A DNA stretch of 64,000 bases, from positions 1 to 64,000 of the forward strand of contig JAFFSR010000352.1 of assembly GCA_017163975.1 (NCBI GenBank), in the 5' to 3' direction. The notes below the pieces were generated by a model. It worked only from the letters and a program-made list of their open reading frames with translations. It did no database searches and had not been told where the DNA came from. The stretch is from Anastatus disparis. Its lineage: Eukaryota > Arthropoda > Insecta > Hymenoptera > Eupelmidae. Shown here in pieces: positions 54,301 to 64,000 of the stretch (position 1 is the first letter of the stretch; every line of letters begins with the position of its first letter). A program made the translations under genes and the position numbers.

Positions 54301-54817
54301 TTTTTCGCCGTATATTTTGACATGAGATTCTTTTCTCCACACTCGTTAAAGTGAAATTGTTTTCGACGTACTTTTTGATGTGAAATTTTTTTCTCGGTAG
54401 ATAAAATGGCTGAGATTCTTTTCTTTTAGGCCGGCGATACACAACATAGGTTTTATAAATATATGATGTATAAAATAATTTTACATAATTGTTAACAAAT
54501 CTATTTATTTAAATTAATTGATCTAGATTTCTTAATATTGATTCCATTCGCTGTTGATTAAATCAATTGATTTAAATGTAAATATTTTTTTATCATTTAA
54601 ATTGACTGATTCAAGTTGATGAACTCCTTAAATCGAAAATCTGTAAATTTACAAGCCACATTTTGAAAACTTACAAATTTTTCGTATTTTATAATATTAG
54701 TTTGTTCGATATTTTTATCAAATATTATTTTATGTTTATTTTTATACAAATCATAAGAGCTTTTTTGTATTTTTGAAAATTTATTATTTTCGTGTAGAGA
54801 ATCATCTTCGTAATTAA

Positions 54818-55202
54818 GAGCAGGCTGGAACAGATTTGATACCGACCGAGAATCGAAAATCCGTTGTTTAATTTTCTCCTATTACACGTAATGGGATGCA
54901 TTAAAATTTTAAATACGTTCATGTAATTTTTTACTTTATTGCGCTCGCCAAAAATAATTAAAGAAAATTAAAAAAAATTAAAAATTTTATACTACAGCTG
55001 TTTATTAAACTCTAAGTACGGTTACATACTTTTTGATTAAAATATGGTGAATTTTATAAATAAAACATCTATTATACAATCATGTATGTATGAAAAATTG
55101 CGCTTGATAACAATTTCTTTTGAAAACAGTATAATTATTTCATTTATGATAAAATAACATTTTTACTTCTCGGTCGGTAATTTAAACTGCTCCGGCCTAC
55201 TC
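54818..55202. mobile_element. TTAA-type MITE (GAGCAGGCTGG termini)
   Basis: A 385-bp element. Arms start GAGCAGGCTGGAACAG and, from the right, GAGTAGGCCGGAGCAG, followed by ACCGACCGAGAA in both. Flanks are TTAA on the left and TTTA on the right, so one flank has mutated. Confidence 0.72.
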
Positions 55203-56784
55203 TTTATTGTTTCTTTTATAATTATTTCAGATATGTTAATTCTGGTAGTAAATTTGGCTTCATTTTCACATACTTGTATTAATGCATCAAGATCTAGTAT
55301 CCTTATATCATTTAAATTATTTAGTTATGTTGTATGACTTCCAATTGTATAGCATTTTTCTGCTAATGTAATATTATGAACATTAAATATGTTACTTTCG
55401 TAATAGATTATTAGTTCTTTTTCCAAAAATGTTTTTTGATTACTTTATGATTATTCAGTTCTGGTATCAAATTTTCGGTAATATTATCATATTTTCAATC
55501 TTTAATGAAATAATGTTATCAAAAATCATTTCTGATTCTTTTGAAAATTGTTCACTCGATGTATTAAGAATTATGTATTTTTGCAATTCATTTTTATTGA
55601 AATCATTTTTTGGTTTTTCCAGATTCGATTTGAATGCATTCAAATTCTTTTGTTATTATAAAATTAATATGAAGTTCATTATAATTCACTATATTTTCGT
55701 TATCCTCTTTTTCATAAATTCCGACATTCCTTGTGGCAAAAAGTGTGAGTGTTTTATCATTAATAACTGAATCGTCCAATATATGTGATTTAGGTTCTAT
55801 GGTTTTATGTGATGTAGTTTTTTGTTCATTATAAGATGCGTTATTATATAATTCTGTATGTAAATCATATAACTGCATGTAAATCATTTAATTTCTTGCA
55901 ATTTTCTCTCTTATAACTTTTTATTTCACAAAATAAACAAAAATTTTTGTTTTCAGAGAAATCCTTTCAATATATAATACTTAATATTTTTATGAAGTCA
56001 TCTATGTTATAAATTTCTGCAGAATTTATAAAAGAGCTAATATAACCTTTTAGTTTCGATTTTGCAATTATAAGAAGTTTTGTTTTATCTTGTGCTACCC
56101 GCGTAAAAAAATTTCGTTTATCTAAAATTTATATAAAGTTTATGTTTTGCTCATTTTCATCTAAACGTGTCCAATGAGACTATGCCTAACTTATATTTTT
56201 AAATAGCGATGCTTGGCAAAAGTTTAGGAAAAGCTTATCTTAAGTTTGTCTTTAATTTGGAAAAGTAATTATTTTTTTAATGAATTTTGCAACAGTTTAG
56301 ACAAAGATTATATAAAGGTTAGCGAAAGTTTAGATAGAGATTATCTAAAGATTAGCGTAAGTTGAGGCAAATAATGATTTTATGTAAAATATACGTTTCT
56401 CATAAGTTTGGGAAAATATTTCCTTTAATTTTAAAAAATTTAAGATTTTTTATAATTTTATTTATGTAAGAATAGTATATAAGAGAAATTTACGGGATGA
56501 GTTGAAGGCGAGGACTGTTCCCAGGTTTGAAAATAACCCTTTTCTGACCATATGAGAAATATATTGATATATTCTCACCAAAGGATTAAAAAATATTTAA
56601 CAGGTGAATAATATATGAATTACTAACAAAACAGGATAATACTAGAGGAAAATAAATAGTAAATAAGCACAAAAATAAAGGCAACATTTATTTTGTTACA
56701 ATATTTATAAAACTGAAACTTTGATTGATTCAAATTAACAATACATCTACATTTTTGCTAATTTTCGACCTCATTATTATTTAA
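55203..56784. other. AT-rich region with a possible degenerate gene on the minus strand
   Basis: From about 56110 down to 55210 the minus strand contains short open blocks that read as protein, including FCLFCEIKSY followed by ENCKKLNDL, and the 94-codon frame at 55603-55887 (SYNEQKTTSHKTIEPKSHI). Stops and shifts separate them. I recognise no family; it may be an old transposon gene. The rest is A+T-rich. Confidence 0.35.
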
Positions 56785-56837
56785 CCTTCTGACAGCCGGG
56801 ATGATGCCATATGGCGTCATCCCATGATCAGCCCACA

Positions 56838-57790
56838 TAGATAGATAGATAGATATCAATTTATTTTGTTAAAGAGTACAAAAAGCCGTGTAATACATCA
56901 GATTACATTACAAGCAATAAATAATAATTCTGTATAAAGTATTGCACATAATATGATAAGATATCACAGTCAAATATTTAAATTAATATATAATACTGTA
57001 TCAGTAAGTCACTATATAAAAGCGATATCACAGACTACTCTAAATACACGCAGGAAGCATAAAAACATAAATTACAATAAAAACAGTTTTAAATATCTAT
57101 CAGTCATAAAATTAAAATCAAATTAAAATCAAATAACACAATTTAAAAGATAAAGCATAAAGCATAGTCATGACATCAAATAAAAATAAAATTGGACATA
57201 ACAATGCAACAATAAATAAAAATAATATAATAATAAAATTCAAAAATAAAAACTTGATACCGAAGATGTCATGACTATTAATAAAAAGAAACAGAATCAC
57301 TTATTCTTTCTGCATTCATTCAACCATCATTCGCGCTAATAAATACATTCACACCTTAAATCTATATATAAGACAAAACATAATAAATTAACATAAAATT
57401 AAAATACTTAAAATTAAGATCACTCGAGGTCGAGTAAGTACCTCCTCAAAGCCGACTTGAACCTGCCGAGCGATGGAAGATTTTTTATATCGGCAGGCAG
57501 GGAGTTCCAAAAATGCGCACCTTGAACTTGAAAGGAATTTCTTCCAGTCTCAGTGCGCATGAAGGGCACTGCGAAGTCCTTAATCTCTCCTCTAGTGGCT
57601 ACCCTAGATACATATCTAGTAAAGAGACTCACCAGATACTCTGGAGTATTCATGCGCACGATTTTGTACATAAGTACAGCCATAAAATACTGTCTCCTTG
57701 AATCAATACGCAGCCAACCAAGAGCAGCTCTATGAGGAGAGATATGATCGCCCATTCTCACACCCATTACATATCTTACACATGAATTTT
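56838..57790 (-). mobile_element. 5'-truncated LINE with GATA tail
   Basis: The 3' end is marked by four or five GATA units (56838-56857). A 3' UTR of about 560 bp leads to the coding end at 57420. It is the same family as 51430-52214 and extends about 30 codons further upstream. Confidence 0.8.
57420..57767 (-). pseudogene. LINE reverse transcriptase C-terminal end, second copy
   Basis: One hundred and fifteen codons from a non-LTR retrotransposon ORF2 end, with HRAALGWLRIDSRRQYFMA, then YKIVRMNTPEYLVSLF and GAHFWNSLPADIKNLPSLG, ending LRRYLLDLE. The frame is open, but all catalytic domains are missing. It sits inside a TTAA element and aligns with 51933-52196 with few differences, so the family was active not very long ago. 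Confidence 0.78.
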
Positions 57791-58691
57791 GTAGTCATAT
57801 ACTATTACTTAAGAAACATTTATATGGAAAATTTCGAGAAAGTTACACTTTTTTAGTGGAAAAAATGCTGGCTGTCAGAAGGTTAATAATTTAATTATAT
57901 ACAATTTTTCATCCACAAGTAAATAAGAACTAATATTTAAAATATTTTAAATATTAATGAGTTTTAAATTATTTGTTCGTACGCATGAATAAATTGTAAG
58001 AATTAAATTTCTTATTACGCTGTTACGTCACAATTGTATCTTTTCTTTAAAAATTTCTTAACATGAACTAATTAAAACAGTTATTGAACGAAAAAAAATG
58101 TGTTAAGCTAAACAAAAAAATAAGTAGAACAGTTAAAGAAACTTAAAATCAGTTATAAGAATGAAATTATAAAACTTCATAAAAATGCCTAATAATCAAT
58201 TTTATTCATCAACTTTAAAGAAATTCTAAAACAATTATTCATAAATAATAAATATGAATAATTACTATAAATACCGAAGAAAAATCATATATGAGAGCAC
58301 TTCAAAAAAAGCACTTGTAAAGACATTATTATATAGAAATTTCGAGCACATTAAATAAATCGCGCTTTACAATTAAATTGCACTATAAAATATATAAAAT
58401 AATTATATTCAACTGGTTATAAATACTGTTCAAAATAAGAAATAAATATCCATCCAATTAAATATTAACCAAGTGTGTTTATTTATTGTCTGGTTGTATC
58501 CGTCCTGTAACTACCACACCGAAATCAAGGTAAGATCATTACAATTATATTTTGATCTATATTTCCTTTCAATTCAAGTATATTCAATCGTGAAAACAAT
58601 TCATATCAACTAAAATTGGTAGAGCTTTTCTATCACTAGACTTAACTTTTAAACTAAACGTTTTCAAATCAAACTTTATGCTTTTATTTAA

Positions 58692-59066
58692 GGAGATGTA
58701 AAACGGACACTACACCTGTACTTATAGATATTAGCTTCCTTTCTATTTTATTGCTGAATTTCCAGAAAAGAAATGCATTAGCTTGTAGTATGTACCATGA
58801 TGATTATTTTAATAAATTTTCAAATAAATTCATTCATTAGCTTTTAAGATATTTGGATTCTTGTACAAAATTGAAAAATTTTTAAAAATAATTTTGGAAC
58901 CCAAAATTCTCAATAATTAATGAGTGAATTCATTTAAAAATTTAACTGAATAATCTTCATGGTACATACTACAACTTGATGCATTTTTTTTATTGAAAAT
59001 TTTGCAATAAAATATCAAGATAGTGAATATTTATAAGTACAGGTGTAGTGTTCATTTCACATCCCC
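58692..59066. mobile_element. TTAA MITE (GGAGATGTAAAACGG family), complete
   Basis: A 375-bp element with TTAA on both sides (58688-58691, 59067-59070). Ends read GGAGATGTAAAACGGACACT and, from the right, GGGGATGTGAAATGAACACT, followed by ACACCTGTACTTATA in both. It is the reference for the truncated copy at 25356. Confidence 0.88.
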
Positions 59067-59121
59067 TTAATATTATAGTAAAACATATTTTTCTCATAAC
59101 AACAACATAATTAATCATTAA

Positions 59122-59270
59122 CCTTTAGAGGGCCGGAGTTTTGAAAAATTTGAAAATCGAATTTTTCTATAGGAATGTGGTCTAAGGTCCCTGAGTTAGA
59201 GCCAAACTAAGTTGCGATGTTAGTGAGTCAGACCCCTTACGCCTAGAGGCGTATTCCGGCCCTCTAAAGG
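59122..59270. mobile_element. Short TTAA MITE (CCTTTAGAGGGCCGG)
   Basis: A 149-bp element with TTAA on both sides (59118-59121, 59271-59274) and perfect 15-bp terminal repeats CCTTTAGAGGGCCGG. CCTTT-type ends with TTAA are piggyBac-like. Confidence 0.88.
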
Positions 59271-59305
59271 TTAATTCTGTCCTGGTGTAAAGTCAGGACT
59301 TAACA

Positions 59306-60207
59306 ACGCCACAATCTAATACTCTTTCTGTTACACACGTTTCAATAATAACATAATTTTTGCATTTAATAATACAATTTTTGCATGGCAACAAACATTT
59401 GAAGTAACATAATCGAAAAAATGTTTTAACAACACCTTGTTGAACAAAATCATCACATAAAAATTCAATACAAAAAGAATTGGTTTTTTTATATCGCGCA
59501 TAAAATTCTGTTTCATAATAAATACTATTTTTCAACAGCCTATGAAAAAATGACACTTATTTTGATTTATCAGAATATTATTAAAACTAAAAATATTTTG
59601 TACATAAAAAGGAAGTTGTTGCACTTTCATGCTAGTACCAACTCGAGGTGGTCCTTGATTAATTTTAACCGTGAAGTCTTTGCACCTCGGATTTTCCTTT
59701 TGGATATGATTTCAGACATATTTAAGATCAAATTCCAACAAAAACCAAAATCGAAGAATGAGCACTTTTTTATTTATTCAAATTTTAATTTTAATACATA
59801 GTTTTTTATAAAAAAAATTTTTTTATCGATAATTTATGAAATCAATTTTTATGGCTTGTTTGAATAATATTTCGAATTACTTACATATTTTGAGCAAAAA
59901 TTATTGTAAATATATTTAGAAAAATCTTAAGTTATGTAACAATGTAAGCAAAAAGTTGAAATTATTTTTCTCCGACATATTATCGTAATGAAAACTATTG
60001 CAAGATATAAGTACAACAAATACCTGAATACTTATTCATGAATCAAATAGTACATAAATATACACATTTAATTTTATGATTGAAATATATATATACATAT
60101 ATACACACACAAATAACATATACACAGTTTTTACTGCTCTTAATAATTTATCTGCTTAATTAGAATTATTTTGCGATACTTTGTATTTAGCCCACGTTGC
60201 AGAAAAA
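59306..60207. other. No gene seen
   Basis: A+T-rich. Frames of 60-87 codons around 59293-59556 have unusual Cys/Phe-rich reading but no recognisable motif. A short TATATATACATATATACACACAC tract lies near 60090-60110. Confidence 0.4.
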
Positions 60208-60820
60208 TCATGATGGAACTTCCATAGTCTGTTCACAGTAAAAACCTAGGCCTCGACTATGTTCAATACAAAAGTTTTTTACATGGAAAAAAACTGCATG
60301 TACTTTTGGTGTTACCGAAATACCTAAAGATAGATAAGCATCTTCAAACGCATCGATAAATTCAATAAATTTTGGATTTAAAGAAACAGTAAAGCAAGAG
60401 TTGACAACCGCGTTAAACTTTTTAAAAACCTCAACATATTTTAAACAATTCAAGTTCCCATTGGATCGCAAGAAATCGATATTATTTAGTAATATTTTGC
60501 AATTGTTTTCTTTAAAAGTAGGAGTTTCGTAAGTTATTTCACGTTGAACACTACAGTATTCTGCCCAATTATTGGCTTCCTTTTTAAGTTCTTTTAAAAT
60601 ATGTAAATACACTGTACAGATTTCTTTTGCAAAATGGACACACTACTTTTGGAATACATTCATTTTGTTCATCATAAGTTGTAAATAGCTTAGTTATTTT
60701 AAGTTTTAAAGCCGGCGTCACGTTAACCATCAATTCACTTTTATTAAAACAAAGCAAACAGATAACATAACGATTTTCCTCATGAGTACGCGCGTGGTTT
60801 TTAATAATATTTGGCGGCAT
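60208..60820 (-). pseudogene. Deleted copy of a Cys-rich transposon protein
   Basis: Two overlapping frames. The first (60584-60820, MPPNIIKNHARTHEENRYVI) has two Cys pairs, VICLLCF and VVCPFCKRN, in a zinc-finger arrangement. The second (60208-60612) has KILLNNIDFLRSNGNLNC, then ISVTPKVHAVFFHVKNFC and GLGFYCEQT, the C-terminal signature of a family of multicopy arthropod transposon proteins. The central part expected between them is missing, so this is an internal-deletion derivative. It ends by a stop near 60208. The enzyme class is not certain. Confidence 0.6.
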
Positions 60821-61593
60821 GGTGTTTAATTCACTACTATAAAACGACTGACTTCATTCATAAACATTAATAACATTAGAATTTTCAAAAATTCAACAAA
60901 ACGTTCGTGAATAAAAGCGATGATTATGCTTTGTTTACAAACAATTTTCATCTCAACTGGAGCTACGTTGCTTTATATATTTTCTTTTCGTATCGTGCTC
61001 TTAAAGAATACACAGGCCCACAAAATGAAAAAAAATGTCTGAACTTTTGACCGGACATACATATTCCCATGTATTTTTCGACGCTGAATCCGAATCTGTA
61101 ATAAAAATATAGGGTTTTCCTACCTTTTCTCAGAGTTTTATTGAAAAAACCTCATTTTTTACGGTTTTTTTGCGGTTTTTCGAGTCTAGAAAAAACAAAT
61201 CATGAGATACGGTTAATTGGACTTCAAAATCGAATTCTACGGGAAAAAATACACGGGAAACCATACCTTCAAATTTTTTTAACGCGATTCTAGTCCTCTG
61301 TATGGGGCTGAAAAGATGAGGAAATCGGTAAAAGTCGAAATTTTGCCTAAAATGGATTTAAACAATATTAAAATTTAATCATGCGTCTTTTGAAGAGTCG
61401 ATAAACATTGGAAATACTATCCTGGGGGTTTTTCAGATTGCTGATCATGAATTTGAAGTCAGATTGTGTAAAAACTACTTCTAGAGGGCGGTGACAAGAA
61501 CTGTATATGGTAAATTTATCGATTTTTTAAAAATTTTACGTCTGAAATACTAATTTTAGAGTCTTTCACAGCATTGACTGTAAATTCAACATA
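60821..61593. other. Non-coding flank of the 645-aa transposon gene
   Basis: About 230 bp of A+T-rich DNA, then from about 61015 a less A+T-rich stretch (CACAGGCCCACAAAATG, TTTTCGACGCTGAATCCGAA) leading to the stop of the gene at 61594. It reads like the 3' untranslated end of that transposon. No end or duplication is visible. Confidence 0.45.
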
Positions 61594-63531
61594 TTAACTT
61601 AGCCTATTGTGTACGTTAAACTTAACATTTTGTCTATGTTTGTCTCTCTCTCTCTCTCTCTCTCTCCGCTGATTTTTTTTAAATTGGCTTACGCTTACGT
61701 ACACGTTTCTCTTCGAATGACCGATGTAGTGGATTTCTGACACGTTTTTGTCCTTTTTCGCAGCTGTTTCTCTTTTTATCATCCAGCAGTAATCTGCTAA
61801 CATGTTGATACCCCAGTTTCCTTGAAATCTACGTTCAAACTCCTTTAAATCTTGGTGAAATCGTTCACCATGCTCTTCACTAAAGTCTCCGTTATTTTCA
61901 GGAAACTGATCAACGTGTGAATCAAGAAAATGAAGTTTTAAGTTCATTAGACAACCCAATTTTTCAAAATTACGTACCATTCTTTTCACAATAGCTTTAT
62001 AATTTGTGTCTTTGGCATTACCCAAAAATTTCGTCGATACCTCTTTAAAACTTAACCATGCTGCCTTTTCAACATCAGTCATGCTTTGTTCAAAGTTTTC
62101 GTCTCTAAATAAAGTTCGGATTTCAGGACCATCAAAAATACCTTCATTTAATTTAGCATCAGATTTATGGGGAAATACTTTGCTTATATATTGGAAGCAT
62201 TGACCGTCCTTGTCCAAAGCTTTAACTAATTGCTTTATCAATCCAAGCTTTATATGCAGAGGCGGTATCAAAATTTTCGAAGGATTAACGAGTGGATCTT
62301 TTATAACATTCTGTTTTCCAGGTTCAAACGATTCTCTTGATGGCCAAATTTTCTTTTTATAGTGTTTTTCTCTATCTCTGCTATCAAACATGCATAAATA
62401 ACATGGGTACTTCGTAAATCCAGATTGTTGTCCAAGTATCATAGATAAAATCTTTAAATCGCCACATATTTGCCATTTATGTTCTCTATATTTTATTTTC
62501 GTTAAAAGTAGTTCAAGATTGGAATACTCTTCTTTAAGTACTGTTGAATGTGCTAATGGTATAGGAGCATATTTATTTGTGATATTGAGGAGTACTGCTT
62601 TAAGGCTGCGCTTTGATGAATCAATGAATAGTCGCCAATTTTCAGGTTTGTATATGTTGGGTTTCAATTCATCAATAAGACCTTTCACGTCCGTGCAATA
62701 AACCATATTAGAATCATTCTTGAAATAATTTCTAAAGCGCTCTTCTCGATTACGATATGCACATACTTTAGTACCCTTTGTCAACATATTTCGTCTCTTA
62801 AACTCTGAAGCCATAAACTCTGATTGTTCCTTAGATAAACCACTCTTTCTAAATAAATCGTTCAGACTTTTTTTATCAAACTTTTCAACAGTTCGTTCTT
62901 CACCCTTAGGAATATACTCTTCATCACTATCCAGAGAATGTTCTTCAGGTGAACTTAGATTTTCTTCATTTGATGAGCTTTCGTCTGCGGCAATCAGATT
63001 TTCAGTTGTTTCATCTGTCGAGTTTTCATCTACATTTAGATTCCCTAAGCCTGTTGTAAAACTATCTCTCGAATCTTTATTTTCAAAAATATCTATAAAA
63101 TTCTTGGATGGAAATTCTATACAAGAAGTATTAGGATATACTATTCCTTTTTTCTGTATCTTGTCTAAACCTTGTATCTTTGTTAAACAAAAATAGCAAT
63201 CATTTTCATCTTTTGGTTCCTTCCACTTTGTAGGTATAGTAAATTTTAATTTGGACCTAGCCTGACTGGTGTTGTATCGATTCATCATGGCATAACATGA
63301 AGCACATATATAATGAGGAACCCAAATTTTATCCTGTTGAGAAATCTCAATATCAAAACATTTTTGATAGATAAAATTAATATTATCTGTGATTTTTCTT
63401 TTGTTTCGTTGTCCAATATATTCTGAACATACATAACAGAAATTATCTTGAGATCCATTACACGTATGGTTAAAACTGTTATTGGATGTACCAGCGCGGT
63501 TTAAAAAAGGTTGAAAATTTGAATTAGCCAT
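61594..63531 (-). CDS. 645-aa transposon-type protein with zinc fingers, apparently intact
   Basis: A single uninterrupted frame from the ATG at 63531 (MANSNFQPFLNRAGTSN). Residues 30-130 contain three Cys pairs (FCYVCSEY, YICASC, CYFCLTK), a probable zinc-binding, DNA-binding module. Residues 150-215 are acidic and Ser-rich. The core has WQICGDLKILSMILGQQSGF, then YPCYLCMFDSRDREK, a PPLHIKLGLIKQLVKAL block and, near the end, EEHGERFHQDLKEFERRFQG and DYCWMIKRE. This core is shared by a large multicopy family in arthropods, usually regarded as transposon-derived; I cannot name the superfamily. The C-terminus runs over a GA/CT dinucleotide repeat (61640-61668) coding RERERER. It could be a recently active element or a domesticated gene. 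Confidence 0.75.
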   Translation of the reverse strand: MANSNFQPFLNRAGTSNNSFNHTCNGSQDNFCYVCSEYIGQRNKRKITDNINFIYQKCFDIEISQQDKIWVPHYICASCYAMMNRYNTSQARSKLKFTIPTKWKEPKDENDCYFCLTKIQGLDKIQKKGIVYPNTSCIEFPSKNFIDIFENKDSRDSFTTGLGNLNVDENSTDETTENLIAADESSSNEENLSSPEEHSLDSDEEYIPKGEERTVEKFDKKSLNDLFRKSGLSKEQSEFMASEFKRRNMLTKGTKVCAYRNREERFRNYFKNDSNMVYCTDVKGLIDELKPNIYKPENWRLFIDSSKRSLKAVLLNITNKYAPIPLAHSTVLKEEYSNLELLLTKIKYREHKWQICGDLKILSMILGQQSGFTKYPCYLCMFDSRDREKHYKKKIWPSRESFEPGKQNVIKDPLVNPSKILIPPLHIKLGLIKQLVKALDKDGQCFQYISKVFPHKSDAKLNEGIFDGPEIRTLFRDENFEQSMTDVEKAAWLSFKEVSTKFLGNAKDTNYKAIVKRMVRNFEKLGCLMNLKLHFLDSHVDQFPENNGDFSEEHGERFHQDLKEFERRFQGNWGINMLADYCWMIKRETAAKKDKNVSEIHYIGHSKRNVYVSVSQFKKNQRRERERERDKHRQNVKFNVHNRLS

Positions 63532-63859
63532 ATTGTTGAATTAAACCCCACACACTAGGAATCCTGTTCCGATCGCAGGTGAGTCTGCCGTCCTAGGGGT
63601 GATAACTCTCATACCTCCCCAGGCCTAAGTATGAGAGCTTTCCGACTTTGACGAGGACAATGTCAACTCGTCGTCGGACACACTACGGCATCATTCTCAC
63701 ATCCTAGTGCTCCCCTGCAGGACAGCGCGCCTTCGCTGGGTTCGTTACTGCAAAGTATTGAGTACACCGAATCATTCTACACATCCCATTTTCAGGGTAG
63801 TTGTCATCGTGACCAATACTTCGCAGCAGCAGGTTTTTTTTAGGTACCCTTATAGAGTA

Positions 63860-63863
<4 letters not shown>
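63532..63863. other. Upstream region of the 645-aa gene, moderately GC-rich
   Basis: About 330 bp clearly richer in G and C than the rest of the right half. It holds a small stem (CTCTCATAC, GTATGAGAG, around 63607-63638). It may be the 5' untranslated region or promoter of the gene at 61594. I see no splice junction that would add a 5' exon. Confidence 0.4.

Positions 63864-63939
<76 letters not shown>
63864..63939. repeat. (AT)n microsatellite, about 76 bp
   Basis: Uninterrupted TA dinucleotides after ATAGAGTACTGA; ordinary sequence resumes at AGCTTTGG. Confidence 0.95.
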
Positions 63940-63940
<1 letters not shown>

Positions 63941-64000
63941 CTTTGGAAAAAGATCATAAGTCCCATTCGTTTATAAACAATGCTTTAAGATCAATGACAG

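Larger units (their letters stand above)
56785..57882. mobile_element. TTAA element (CCTTCTGACAGCC termini) carrying a LINE insertion
   Basis: TTAA flanks both sides (56781-56784, 57883-57886). The TIRs are CCTTCTGACAGCCGG and, from the right, CCTTCTGACAGCCAGC. A 5'-truncated LINE occupies most of the interior, so the element itself is only about 150 bp. CC termini and TTAA fit the piggyBac group. Confidence 0.82.
58021..59305 (+). mobile_element. Solo LTR with 4-bp duplication and two MITEs inside
   Basis: It starts TGTTACGTCACAATTG and ends GTCAGGACTTAACA. ACGC lies on both sides (58017-58020, 59306-59309), a 4-bp duplication as in some Ty3/gypsy-type elements. After subtracting the two MITEs (58692-59066, 59122-59270) and their duplicated TTAA it is about 750 bp, close to the 776 bp of the relative at 47821. 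Confidence 0.85.

Noticed and set aside
63707..63940. 77-codon plus-strand frame ending in Tyr-Ile repeats
   Set aside because: The end is the AT microsatellite and the start has no homology I can support.
1..64000. tRNA or rRNA genes
   Set aside because: I looked for cloverleaf arms and conserved TTCGA-type T-loops and for rRNA landmarks and saw none; the only tRNA-related sequence is the BEL/Pao primer-binding site at 42351-42363.

Overview
This 64-kb window is A+T-rich eukaryotic DNA, almost certainly from an arthropod and most likely an insect. The signs are spliced genes with short GT-AG introns, a BEL/Pao retrotransposon, non-LTR retrotransposon tails, a Maverick/Polinton, long (AT)n tracts and many MITEs. 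I see no intact host gene, tRNA, rRNA or CRISPR array. The only host-derived sequence I recognise is a decayed copy of the RNA polymerase III largest subunit (POLR3A), cut in two by about 22 kb of nested insertions. The window is a graveyard of transposons inside transposons.

Layout. 1-2871: right part of a DNA transposon with terminal inverted repeats (TIRs) of about 720 bp; a second, complete copy lies at 43947-47750 with an ATCT target duplication (TSD). 3779-5090: ULP1-like cysteine protease pseudogene opened by a MITE at a TTAA site. 6388-7113: minisatellite and a foldback TTAA MITE. 7935-8228 and 30283-30945: the two POLR3A pseudogene pieces, each bordered by related tandem repeats (8290-8706, 29740-30282).

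10173-27907: a Maverick/Polinton of 17,735 bp with an exact 6-bp TSD (AATATA) and TIRs of about 650 bp. On the minus strand it carries a compact virion and integration block: adenain-like protease, an acidic-tailed protein overlapping it, core plus double-jelly-roll major capsid protein, penton/minor capsid protein, integrase with a C-terminal chromodomain, a conserved 280-aa protein, a 160-aa basic protein and the packaging ATPase, with a 300-aa orphan further right. On the plus strand are a three-exon gene for a 394-aa protein and the 3' half of the protein-primed DNA polymerase. Reading splice sites by eye also revealed a six-exon minus-strand gene for a 138-aa basic protein at 10904-11691; no exon is longer than 90 bp. 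Polymerase coding resumes just before motif A beside a degraded MITE, so the element cannot replicate by itself. Integrase, penton and perhaps capsid show single-base shifts in homopolymer runs.

31-64 kb: AT repeats and several MITEs; a BEL/Pao element (35492-43233, minus strand) with about 98% identical LTRs but stops, a 285-bp foldback insertion and two apparent Asp-to-Asn changes at catalytic positions; solo LTRs of another family (47821-48596; 58021-59305 with two MITEs inside); foldback elements with 8-bp and 3-bp TSDs; a 3.8-kb repeat field; 5'-truncated LINE copies; and a 645-aa transposon-type ORF (61594-63531). About ten elements sit at TTAA sites, from at least five TIR families, which points to strong past piggyBac-like (TTAA-specific) activity.
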